NCBI RefSeq assembly: GCF_900451095.1
Contig: NZ_UGHV01000001.1
Coordinates: 620,001-684,000 of the forward strand
Direction of reading: 5' to 3'
DNA length: 64,000 nt
Origin: Helicobacter canis
GTDB lineage: Bacteria; Campylobacterota; Campylobacteria; Campylobacterales; Helicobacteraceae
Shown here: positions 41,769-49,994 of the stretch, piece after piece
Layout of the letters: each line of letters starts with the position of its first letter
How positions within the stretch are numbered: position 1 is the stretch's first letter
Made by a program: the position numbers and the translations under genes
Notes under the pieces: generated by a model
The model's input: only the letters and a program-made list of their open reading frames with translations
What the model was told of the DNA's origin: nothing
Databases searched by the model: none

Positions 41769-43751
41769 ATGAAAATCATTGGCGCGAGTGTGGTGTTTGT
41801 CTGCGATAGGGAGTTTCGCATTATCCGTGATGGGGGCGTGGTGTATGAGGGGGAGAGGATTGTGGAGGTAGGGGGGTATGAAGAGCTAGTAGCAAAATAC
41901 ACAAAAAGCCCAAGCGATTCTAAGATTTTGGAGCTAGAATCCACTTTTTTAAACAATGCTGAAAAAATACAAAGCATAGCTTCTTTAGAAAAAGTGGATT
42001 CTAGTTGTGAAGCTATGGATTGCCACGCGGATTTTCAATCCGCTCGCAATGACAGAAAAAACGCCGCTAATAAAAAAGTGGATTCTAGGAACGCGCAAAA
42101 TCTACATAAGCAAGCCGACTCTACCTTTTTGTCATCGCGAGACTTCCGCAAGGAAGTCGTGGCGATCCATAAAGGCGCGAAAGCGGATTCTAGGGCGTGT
42201 GGTAAAAAAGCGGATTCTAAAGAAAAAATGGATTGCCACGCCACTGCTACGCAGTGGCTCGCAATGACAGAAAACAACGCCATTAGTGAAAACGCAGTTT
42301 TTTTAGAAAACAAGCGAAGCGGTGCGAGCGTGAGCTCGCAGGTTTCTTTAGAAAAAGTGGATTCTAGGGAAAATGCCGAAAGTTTAAACACGCCGCAGAA
42401 CGCAAAGGCTGAAAATGTGTTTGATAGCGAGCCGCAGGCGGAAGGTTTTTGCGATGATTTTGCGGGTTGCGCGCGGCGAGCGGTGGGCGAAGGGATTTAC
42501 CTAAGCGGTAATGAGCAAGCCCACCGCGCAGAATCCACAAAAAGCGCAGAAAAGCCAACGCCAACATTAGAAACAGAGTTTTTTAGCGGTTGCGTCTTGC
42601 TCCCTGCTCTCATCAACGCCCACATTCATTTTGAGTTTAGTAGCAATTCTACAAGCTTTGCGTATGGGAGCTTTGAGGGTTGGCTAGCAAGCGTGATGAG
42701 TAAGCGCGATAGTGTGCTAGCTGATATGCCCACCGCCATAGAATCCACCATAGATGAGCAGCTAGACTCTGGTGTGGGGAGTGTGGGGGCGATCTCTAGC
42801 TATGGAGCAGATATGCAAGCATTAGCCAAAAGCGCGCTAAAGGTGGTGTATTTTAGCGAAGCCATTGGGGCAAATCCTGCTGCGCTTGATACCTTGCTAG
42901 CAGATGTGAAAGCACGATTCTATGCGGCTAAAAAGCTCTCTTCTAGGAGCTTTTTTCCGGCTCTTGCTCTGCACGCGCCCTATTCTGTGCATAGCGTGCT
43001 AGCAAAGCATATCATCGCCTTTGCTAAAGAGGCTTTTTCTAAGCAAGCTTTAGAATCCACGCGCCCTGCCCATACTATCAATAATCCTATCAATAATCCT
43101 TGCGAGATGTCTTGCACGCTTAGTGCGCATTTTTTAGAATCTAATGCCGAGCGAGTTTGGCTAGAGTCCAAAGATCGCGCCAGCGCGCCTAAGGGGTGGT
43201 TTTATGACTTTTATACACAAGTGTTAAAGATCCCTAGCCCAGCCCCCTACTACACGCCGCAGGAGTTTATGGAGCTTTTTTCATCTATGCGCACATCTTT
43301 TGTGCATTGCACCGCCTTGCACCCCCTAGAATCCACTTTTTTAGCGCAGCAGGGGCACTCTCTCATCACCTGCCCGAGATCTAATCGCCTGCTTAATGGC
43401 TCTATGCTTGATCTAAAAAAGCTGGATTCTAGCCTAGTGGAGAATCTTGGCATAGGCAGTGATGGCGCAAGCTCTAATGCCAATACCAATATGCTTGATG
43501 AATTGCGTGCGGGGCTTTTTGGTATGGATTATGATCTGCCGAGGCTTGCGCGTTTGCTGCTGCTTGCTGCCACAAGGGGCAATGCCAAAGCCCTAGGACT
43601 TGCGAATGGCACACTAGAGAGTGGAAAAAGCGCGGATATGGCGGTGTTTGAGATTAAGGGTATCAAGGATTCTACCCAGCCAGAAGTGCATTTTATCCTG
43701 CTAGCAGACAAGGTGCGTAGGCTGCTTATCAATGGCGAGCAAGTGCGCTAA
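41769..43751 (+). CDS. Amidohydrolase of the adenosine/aminofutalosine deaminase type, with ~220-residue repeat insertion
   Basis: A metal-dependent hydrolase of 660 residues, about 410 to 440 in relatives. After a first beta segment (IIGASVVFVCDREFRIIRDG) residues ~46-267 are repeat modules (LELESTFLNNAEK, AMDCHADFQSARND, SRDFRKEVVAIHKGAKADSR, GEGIYLSGNEQ). The enzyme then resumes with the metal site NAHIHFEFS, LHAPYS, HCTALH and GSDGASSNANTNML. This is the H. pylori HP0267-like family, active on adenosine and/or 6-aminodeoxyfutalosine in menaquinone synthesis. The insertion leaves every metal ligand intact. Promoter upstream; no operon partner. Confidence 0.82.
   Translation: MKIIGASVVFVCDREFRIIRDGGVVYEGERIVEVGGYEELVAKYTKSPSDSKILELESTFLNNAEKIQSIASLEKVDSSCEAMDCHADFQSARNDRKNAANKKVDSRNAQNLHKQADSTFLSSRDFRKEVVAIHKGAKADSRACGKKADSKEKMDCHATATQWLAMTENNAISENAVFLENKRSGASVSSQVSLEKVDSRENAESLNTPQNAKAENVFDSEPQAEGFCDDFAGCARRAVGEGIYLSGNEQAHRAESTKSAEKPTPTLETEFFSGCVLLPALINAHIHFEFSSNSTSFAYGSFEGWLASVMSKRDSVLADMPTAIESTIDEQLDSGVGSVGAISSYGADMQALAKSALKVVYFSEAIGANPAALDTLLADVKARFYAAKKLSSRSFFPALALHAPYSVHSVLAKHIIAFAKEAFSKQALESTRPAHTINNPINNPCEMSCTLSAHFLESNAERVWLESKDRASAPKGWFYDFYTQVLKIPSPAPYYTPQEFMELFSSMRTSFVHCTALHPLESTFLAQQGHSLITCPRSNRLLNGSMLDLKKLDSSLVENLGIGSDGASSNANTNMLDELRAGLFGMDYDLPRLARLLLLAATRGNAKALGLANGTLESGKSADMAVFEIKGIKDSTQPEVHFILLADKVRRLLINGEQVR
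41905..42570 (+). repeat. Repeat block inserted in frame in the deaminase
   Basis: About 665 bp with cores in both orientations, three GTCATTGCGAG-family units (near 42016-42056, 42130-42172 and 42228-42268), the TTTCTTTAGAAAA palindrome, and a GGCGAAGGGATTTACCTAAG module also seen near 13525-13610. This is the only large insertion on the plus strand, and the modules lie both ways round. Confidence 0.8.
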
Positions 43752-43801
43752 ATGCCAAACTTATGGGCTAATCACATAAGAAAATTATAAGTCTGTCAAA
43801 G

Positions 43802-43807
43802 TATAAT
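43802..43807 (+). promoter_or_regulatory. -10 box of the rhpA gene
   Basis: TATAAT on plus, 35 bp upstream of the helicase ATG. Confidence 0.55.
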
Positions 43808-43841
43808 TACGCCATTTTTGAGACTATAACAAAGATCCATA

Positions 43842-45194
43842 ATGCAGCAATCACAAGAACCACAAGAACAAAACTTTAGTGATTTGGGGCTTAAACGCTC
43901 CGTATTAAGAGGTATAGAGTTAGCGGGATTTAGCGTGCCAAGCCCGATCCAAGCAGAAGCGATCCCGGCGATTTTGCAAGGAGGCGATCTCATCGCCCAA
44001 GCCCAAACAGGCACGGGCAAAACTGCCGCCTTTGTCCTGCCTATCTTGCACAATCTCCGCAACAATGGCGAAGTAGAAGCCCTTGTCATCACGCCTACAA
44101 GAGAGCTTGCTATGCAAATTAGCGATGAGGCATTCAAGCTTGGTAAATTCTGCCGCACGCGCACGATTTGTGTCTATGGTGGGCAAAATATCAAGCACCA
44201 AATTAGCTTTTTAGACAAAAATCCGCAGATGATGATCGCTACTCCGGGCAGACTACTAGATCATTTGAAAAACAACCGCCTGCGCAATTTCGCGCCGCGC
44301 ATTGTCGTGCTTGATGAGAGCGATGAAATGCTTGATATGGGATTTTTGGACGATATTGAAGAGATCTTTAGCTATCTGCCAAGTGAGATTCAAGTGCTGC
44401 TGTTTTCAGCGACTATGCCAAAGCCTATCCAAGAGCTTGCGGATAAAATCTTGCTAAACCCCACCAAAATCAAAATCACCCCCACAGAAGTCGCCAACAC
44501 CGATATTACGCAACGCTACTATGTCATCAATGATAATGAGCGCAATGAAGCCATTATCCGCTTGCTTGATACCCAAACCCCCACGCGCTCTATCATCTTT
44601 ACTCGCACCAAAAAAGAAGCCGACACGCTAAACACTTTCCTTAACGCGCAGGGCTATGCATCTGTGGCATTGCACGGGGATTTAGACCAGCGCACAAGAC
44701 GCGCGGCGATCACGGAGTTTAAGAATAAAAGCGTGCAGATCCTAGTCGCTACTGATGTGGCAAGTCGCGGGCTTGATATTAGCGATGTGAGCCATGTATT
44801 TAACTACCATATCCCGCTCAATCCAGAAAGCTATATCCACCGCATAGGGCGCACAGGACGCGCGGGGAAAAAGGGCGTGGCGATCACGCTTGTAAGCCCA
44901 CTAGAGTATAAAGAGCTGCAAAGAATCCAAGAAGATGTCGGCAGCAAGCTAGAGCTATTTGAGCTGCCTGTAAATATTGCTAAAAAGCTTGATGACTTGC
45001 TAGCGACTAAGATTTCACAAGAAGCCATAGATACTTATAATCAGCTAAGTAGCCAAGCCGAGCCAGCCCAGCTGTGTTTAAAGCTTTTGACACATTACTT
45101 AGAGCATAAGCGCACAAGTTTGCCGATGATGGAATCACCCGCGCGAGTGCATCGCACGACTAAATCCCATAACAAATCAAGGAAATCACGATGA
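43842..45194 (+). CDS. rhpA: DEAD-box ATP-dependent RNA helicase (RhpA-like)
   Basis: The sole DEAD-box helicase of Helicobacter, which works with RNase J in RNA turnover and aids cold tolerance. The 450 residues hold motif Q (SDLGLKRSVLRGIELAGFS), motif I AQTGTGKTAAF, motif Ia PTRELAMQ, motif II reading DESD instead of DEAD, motif III SAT and motif VI HRIGRTGRAGKKG. Lys/Arg/His-rich tail TTKSHNKSRKSR. It overlaps ilvE by 4 bp (ATGA). Confidence 0.93.
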   Translation: MQQSQEPQEQNFSDLGLKRSVLRGIELAGFSVPSPIQAEAIPAILQGGDLIAQAQTGTGKTAAFVLPILHNLRNNGEVEALVITPTRELAMQISDEAFKLGKFCRTRTICVYGGQNIKHQISFLDKNPQMMIATPGRLLDHLKNNRLRNFAPRIVVLDESDEMLDMGFLDDIEEIFSYLPSEIQVLLFSATMPKPIQELADKILLNPTKIKITPTEVANTDITQRYYVINDNERNEAIIRLLDTQTPTRSIIFTRTKKEADTLNTFLNAQGYASVALHGDLDQRTRRAAITEFKNKSVQILVATDVASRGLDISDVSHVFNYHIPLNPESYIHRIGRTGRAGKKGVAITLVSPLEYKELQRIQEDVGSKLELFELPVNIAKKLDDLLATKISQEAIDTYNQLSSQAEPAQLCLKLLTHYLEHKRTSLPMMESPARVHRTTKSHNKSRKSR

Positions 45195-46123
45195 AAGAAT
45201 CAAGCTATATTTGGAAAAATGGCGAGCTTATCGCGTGGAAAGATGCCACCACGCATGTCTTAAGCCATACACTGCATTATGGCAACGCTGCCTTTGAAGG
45301 CACAAGGGCATATATGACACCTAAGGGCTTGGCGATTTTCCGCCTAAGAGAGCATTGCGCTAGGCTGCTACGATCGTGCAAGATTTTGCGCCTACATTGC
45401 CCTTATACACTAGAGGAGCTAGAAGCTGCACATATCGCGCTGCTTAAAGCAAATCGCGCGGACTTTTCTGGCAATGTTTATATCCGCCCGCTTGTGTATT
45501 TGGGCTATGGCGTTATGGGCGTGGCGCATATCAACGCCCCTGTGGAGACAATTATCGCGGCGTGGGAGTGGGGCGCGTATCTTGGCGAAGATGGCATAAA
45601 TAATGGCATAAAGGTCAAAACCAGCTCCTTTGCGCGTAATCCTATCCGCTCCACTATGGGCAAAGCAAAGGCTGCTGCAAACTATCTCAACTCCCAAATG
45701 GCAAAATACGAAGCTTTGGCGTGCGGCTGTGATGAGGCATTGCTGCTTGATGAGCAGGGCTTTGTAGCAGAGGGAAGCGGGGAGTGTATATTTATCGTGC
45801 GAGATGGCAAGCTTATCACCCCACCGCACGACTATACACTAGAATCTATCACACAGGCTACGACTATCGAGCTTGCCAAAGATCTGGGGCTAGAGGTGCT
45901 AGAGCGGCATATCACGCGCGATGAGCTTTATGTGGCTGATGAGGCATTTTTCACCGGGACGGCTGCGGAGATCACGCCCATTAGAGAGGTGGATTTTTAT
46001 CCAATCGGCTCTGGTGGAGCTGGGCAGATCACCAAAGCTCTGCAAGCAGAATTTCACGCGCTAGTCAATGCGCAAAAAGACCAGAATCCAAAATATGCTA
46101 GCTATCTAACTTTCATTGATTAA
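45191..46123 (+). CDS. ilvE: Branched-chain amino acid aminotransferase
   Basis: IlvE transfers the amino group between glutamate and the 2-oxo acids of valine, leucine and isoleucine. This fold-type IV PLP enzyme of 310 residues has the start SYIWKNGELIAWKDATTHVL, HYGNAAFEGTRAY, the PLP lysine region TMGKAKAAANYLNSQMAK, EGSGECIFIVRDGKL and FFTGTAAEITPIREVD. The length is normal. The ATGA overlap couples it to rhpA. Confidence 0.95.
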   Translation: MKESSYIWKNGELIAWKDATTHVLSHTLHYGNAAFEGTRAYMTPKGLAIFRLREHCARLLRSCKILRLHCPYTLEELEAAHIALLKANRADFSGNVYIRPLVYLGYGVMGVAHINAPVETIIAAWEWGAYLGEDGINNGIKVKTSSFARNPIRSTMGKAKAAANYLNSQMAKYEALACGCDEALLLDEQGFVAEGSGECIFIVRDGKLITPPHDYTLESITQATTIELAKDLGLEVLERHITRDELYVADEAFFTGTAAEITPIREVDFYPIGSGGAGQITKALQAEFHALVNAQKDQNPKYASYLTFID

Positions 46124-46132
46124 GGACACACT

Positions 46133-47245
46133 ATGCCAATAGATCTAAACGAGCATTTACGCAAGAAAAATCAAACCCCACCTAGAGATAATAACGATGA
46201 TAAAGACACGCGCGATAATCGCCGTGGCACAGGCGGCAAGCGAGATGATAGCAGAAATAGGGGTGAAGGCAATGCACCGCGTGATTTTCAGGGCTTTAAT
46301 ATCCCGCCAAATTTGGCTAGCAGCAAGATGGTTACGATTGTGATCGTTATCGTGGTGCTAGGGATACTCTTTTTTATGGCGCGTCCATTTGTGATTGTCA
46401 ATTCTGGGGAGACAGGGATTAAGGCTACTACCGGGCGTTATGATCCAAAGCCCCTTGAAGCTGGAATCCACTTTTTTATCCCCTTTGTGCAAAGTGTGAT
46501 TATTGAAGATACAAAGGTGCGCGAGGTGAATTTCTCAAGGGCTGATGATATTTTGGTAGGGAAAAATCGCGGGATCTTTCGCAACAACGCCATTGACACA
46601 ATGGATAGAGATGGCTTGCAAGTGCTTGTGGAGCTAACGGTCAAATATGTCCTAGATAGCACCAAAGCCCCAAAGACGATTGAGAAATGGGGGCTTTCGT
46701 GGCAGGAGAAAATCGTCTATCCTGCGATCCGTGATGTGGCATTAAGCGTGATTGGAAACTACCCTGCCCAAGAGCTGCCCGGCAAGCGCGGTGAGATCGC
46801 CCAGCTTATCAGCAGTGGGATTAAGGAGAAAATCGAGCAGTATGAAGACCGCCCGGTTAATCTCGTCTCTGTGGAGCTGCGTGAAATCGTGCTACCACCT
46901 AAGGTAAGAGAGCAGATAGAAGAGGTGCAAAACGCACGCCAAAAAGCCCAAAGACGCCAGCAAGAAGAAGAGGGCGAGGCTAGGGCAAATCGCATTAAAG
47001 CCCAAGGTGTGGCTGATGCCAAGCTTATTGAAGCAAAGGCGGTGGCAGAATCTAACCGCCTTGTAGGACAAAGCCTAAATAATCAGCTAATCCAGCTGCG
47101 CCAGATCGAGACACAGGGCAAGTTTAATGAAGCCTTGAAAGAAAACAAAGATACGCAGATTTTCTTGCTACCCGGTGGGGCTGTGCCAAATATTTGGGTC
47201 GATAGCAAAAATCCTAAGCAAAACGCCGCAGTATCTGGCAAGTAG
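46133..47245 (+). CDS. SPFH/prohibitin-family membrane protein
   Basis: A 370-residue protein. A charged cytoplasmic N-terminus (~60 residues, many Arg/Asp/Asn) precedes one membrane helix (VTIVIVIVVLGILFFM). The SPFH/band-7 domain follows (VIVNSGETGIKATTGRYDP, FFIPFVQSVIIEDTKVREV, REIVLPPKVREQIEEVQNA). After it come the Ala/Glu/Arg-rich coiled coil (~residues 265-315) and FLLPGGAVPNIW. Related proteins form membrane rings that modulate FtsH or organise microdomains. It is near ilvE by 9 bp. Function in Helicobacter unproven. Confidence 0.85.
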   Translation: MPIDLNEHLRKKNQTPPRDNNDDKDTRDNRRGTGGKRDDSRNRGEGNAPRDFQGFNIPPNLASSKMVTIVIVIVVLGILFFMARPFVIVNSGETGIKATTGRYDPKPLEAGIHFFIPFVQSVIIEDTKVREVNFSRADDILVGKNRGIFRNNAIDTMDRDGLQVLVELTVKYVLDSTKAPKTIEKWGLSWQEKIVYPAIRDVALSVIGNYPAQELPGKRGEIAQLISSGIKEKIEQYEDRPVNLVSVELREIVLPPKVREQIEEVQNARQKAQRRQQEEEGEARANRIKAQGVADAKLIEAKAVAESNRLVGQSLNNQLIQLRQIETQGKFNEALKENKDTQIFLLPGGAVPNIWVDSKNPKQNAAVSGK

Positions 47246-47308
47246 GGCAGTGGCAATCGCCCAAGGGTGGCAAGGACTTAAAGGCAGGATAAAGGGGTAG
47301 ATCTATCT

Positions 47309-48085
47309 ATGGTAGTAGATGAGATAGTAGCTAGGCTTGATTGGGGCAAATCTCCGCTAATGCCTGCTATCGTGCAGGACTCTAGCAGCAAAGAAGTGCT
47401 AATGCTAGCCTTTATGGATAAGCAGGCTCTAACACTCACACTAGAGAGTGGCTATATGCACTACTTTTCTCGCTCGAAAAATCGCATTTGGAAAAAGGGC
47501 GAGCGCAGCGGACATACGCAAAAGGTAGAATCCATCGCGCTAGATTGTGATAATGATGCCTTGCTTTTTATTATCACACAAGTGGGGGCGGCGTGCCACA
47601 CAGGACATAAAAGCTGCTTTTTTACTACGCTAGATTCTAGCTCCACAATCTTAGAATCCCAAACTTCCCCAGAATCCACCTTTTTAACCGCTTTAAAATC
47701 TAGCCCCCTAGAATCCACTTTTGCGCCTTCTTCGCCTAATGATCCCTCCCAAGTCTATGGCATTCAAGCCTATGACATTATGGATACGCTTTATCACACG
47801 CTTTTAGAGCGCAAGGGCGCACCAGAATCTAGCTCTTACACCGCTAGCTTGTATGCAAAAGGTGTCAATGGCTTTGGCAAAAAGATCATTGAAGAAGCAG
47901 GCGAAGTCGTGCTAGCGTTGAAAGATAAAGATTCTGCGCAGATTGTCTATGAATGCGCGGATTTACTCTACCATATCCTTGTGGGGCTAGCCTACTACAA
48001 TATCCACCCAGAGCAAGTGCTAGCCGAGCTGCAAAGGCGTTTTGGGCTTAGTGGGCTAGAGGAGAAAGCCCAGCGCAAAGCCTAA
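47309..48085 (+). CDS. hisIE: Bifunctional phosphoribosyl-AMP cyclohydrolase / phosphoribosyl-ATP pyrophosphatase, with repeat linker
   Basis: HisIE carries out the second and third steps of histidine synthesis. The HisI half has SKEVLMLAFMDKQALTLT, the zinc site SIALDCDNDALLF and QVGAACHTGHKSCFF. The HisE half has IMDTLYHTLLERKGAP, LYAKGVNGFGKKIIEEAGE and CADLLYHILVGL. Between them residues ~108-142 read LDSSSTILESQTSPESTFLT and PLESTFAPSSP, clearly repeat-core sequence. The insertion sits in the natural linker, so it should not disturb either active site. Length 258 versus ~220-230 usually. Confidence 0.94.
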   Translation: MVVDEIVARLDWGKSPLMPAIVQDSSSKEVLMLAFMDKQALTLTLESGYMHYFSRSKNRIWKKGERSGHTQKVESIALDCDNDALLFIITQVGAACHTGHKSCFFTTLDSSSTILESQTSPESTFLTALKSSPLESTFAPSSPNDPSQVYGIQAYDIMDTLYHTLLERKGAPESSSYTASLYAKGVNGFGKKIIEEAGEVVLALKDKDSAQIVYECADLLYHILVGLAYYNIHPEQVLAELQRRFGLSGLEEKAQRKA

Positions 48086-48110
48086 TACACATCGCCTATT
48101 TTTCATTGCA

Positions 48111-49994
48111 TTAGGCTTGATTGTTAAGCTTATCTTTGGTGTCTTGTAGGATTTGTGTGTATTCTTGCAAGGTATTTTTATATGGGGCGATATGCATAGC
48201 AGCATTCTTGGCATTTTCCATATATGCTTGACTTAAGCCCCATAAGGTCTTTTTATACAAAGCATTGTGGAGAGAGAGCTTATCTTGAAATGTGAGAAAA
48301 TGCAGAGCATTATTCAAGCTATCGCGGATATTTTCTAGCGTGGGAGTGAAAAGCGCGAAGTCTTTTGGGGATTGCTTGTGCTTTTGCAAAGCGTAGTTGA
48401 TTGTGTTATCTAGGGTGTTTAGCGTTAGCATTATGGCATTTGGGTAGTTTAGGGTAAGGAGTGTTTTTAGCGTATCAAGCTCGCTTTGGAGGGTGCATAG
48501 AGCTTTGGCATTTTGTGTTTGGAGTGATGAGGTAATAGTGTGGCACAAAGCCAGCCAAGAGTCTTTAAGCTTTGGGCATTGATTAAGCCCAAGCGTGCTA
48601 CTTTGTGTGCAAAAAGTCTTCATCTCATTGTCTAAAAACTCGCCCACATTCTTCCCAAACGCGCTTATTTGCAAGCCTAGTGTGCGGCAATCTAGCAAGA
48701 AGCGATTTTCTTCACTATGGAGCTTGCTTATAATTGTGTCTTTGGGGATTATGGTGGCTTGGAAAGTTTGAGACTGCGTATTTTGCATACCTAGGATATT
48801 TTTGCTTGTGATAGATAGGGTAAAATCTTTGGATTCTAGCTGGGAAAAGATGTATTGCGCAAGGCTTTCTAGTGTGCTGTCATAGCGCGTGAAAAAGGCA
48901 TTAAACTGCTTCTCTAAGCCGCTTTGCAGGGCATTAAATCGTAGCGTGCTATCGAGTCGCTCTAGCATTTGTAGATACGCGCTAGTGGATTCTAGGGCTT
49001 GGTGTATCTCTGCTAGACTTTGGGTAAGGACTTCTTGCAAAGAGCGGATAAGCTTGCTAGATTGCAGCTCTTTGGCATTGCTAGCTAGCGCGGTGATAAA
49101 CTCTAGCACAGCAGAGAAATTTGCTTGGCTATATAGAGTGCTAGATTCTAGTGGTGTTTGTGTCTGCTCTGCCATTTGCATAGCCTTTAGGGCATTTTTG
49201 GCAGAGATAGCAACAATCTCGCTAAAACACCCGCTAAAGGCGGATTTGGCGTATTCTAGGCTTGTTTGGACTTCATCATCATTGGCTAGGCGATCTTTTT
49301 GGTTTAGCACGCAAAGGGATTTAGAGAGATAACGCTTGATGTGGGATTCTATAATGTCTTTTTCACTTTGCTTGCCGACATTATCGATCAAAGAGAGCCA
49401 GATGATCCCATCGACACGCGATAAGATCGCATTAGTCGTGTCAGTATCTATGGCATTTTGCGAGTTGAAGCCGGGGGTATCAAGCAGGCTTATGGAGCGA
49501 AGCAGGGGGTTTGGGGCGTAGAGGACAAACTCGCGGATCTGGAGATTTTCTAGCTCATCTAGTGTGTGGAGAAACTCTAGCGGCTTTGTGGCAGATCTGC
49601 CATCATTGTAGATAGCCTCTAGGCTGTATGTGCCGCCATAGCAAATCGTGCAGACTTTTGAGGTTATAGGCGTGATCCCACTAGGCAGGATCGCACGCCC
49701 TATGATGGCATTAAGAAAGGTGCTCTTCCCGCTAGAAAACTGCCCTACAACAGCTATGGATATAGGCTCATCAAGGCTTTTTTCAAGGGTGTTTAATGTG
49801 CTACTGCGCTCTTTGGTGAGTGTGTCTGTGCGACTTAGGGCATAGCGTGTGAGCTGGATAGCTTGGCTTAGAGGATTGGCACTAGCAGTGAGCAAGCACT
49901 CTTGGATAAAGGATTCTAGTAGTGTGGGAGAATCTAGGGCTATATGCGCTTGTGTGGGTTGCATTGCTTGAGGGGTGGTGTTTGTAGAGATCAT
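48111..49994 (-). CDS. Dynamin-like GTPase, small partner (DLP2-like)
   Basis: A 627-residue bacterial dynamin. G1 P-loop GQFSSGKSTFLNAIIG (residues ~84-99), G3 LLDTPGFNSQNA, G4 CVLNQKDR. The rest is alpha-helical (stalk), with many Leu/Gln/Ser and one hydrophobic stretch. With the upstream larger gene it forms a pair like Campylobacter DLP1/DLP2, which make a heterotetramer that tethers membranes. It starts with a 4-bp ATGA overlap. No repeats inside. Confidence 0.82.
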   Translation of the reverse strand: MISTNTTPQAMQPTQAHIALDSPTLLESFIQECLLTASANPLSQAIQLTRYALSRTDTLTKERSSTLNTLEKSLDEPISIAVVGQFSSGKSTFLNAIIGRAILPSGITPITSKVCTICYGGTYSLEAIYNDGRSATKPLEFLHTLDELENLQIREFVLYAPNPLLRSISLLDTPGFNSQNAIDTDTTNAILSRVDGIIWLSLIDNVGKQSEKDIIESHIKRYLSKSLCVLNQKDRLANDDEVQTSLEYAKSAFSGCFSEIVAISAKNALKAMQMAEQTQTPLESSTLYSQANFSAVLEFITALASNAKELQSSKLIRSLQEVLTQSLAEIHQALESTSAYLQMLERLDSTLRFNALQSGLEKQFNAFFTRYDSTLESLAQYIFSQLESKDFTLSITSKNILGMQNTQSQTFQATIIPKDTIISKLHSEENRFLLDCRTLGLQISAFGKNVGEFLDNEMKTFCTQSSTLGLNQCPKLKDSWLALCHTITSSLQTQNAKALCTLQSELDTLKTLLTLNYPNAIMLTLNTLDNTINYALQKHKQSPKDFALFTPTLENIRDSLNNALHFLTFQDKLSLHNALYKKTLWGLSQAYMENAKNAAMHIAPYKNTLQEYTQILQDTKDKLNNQA

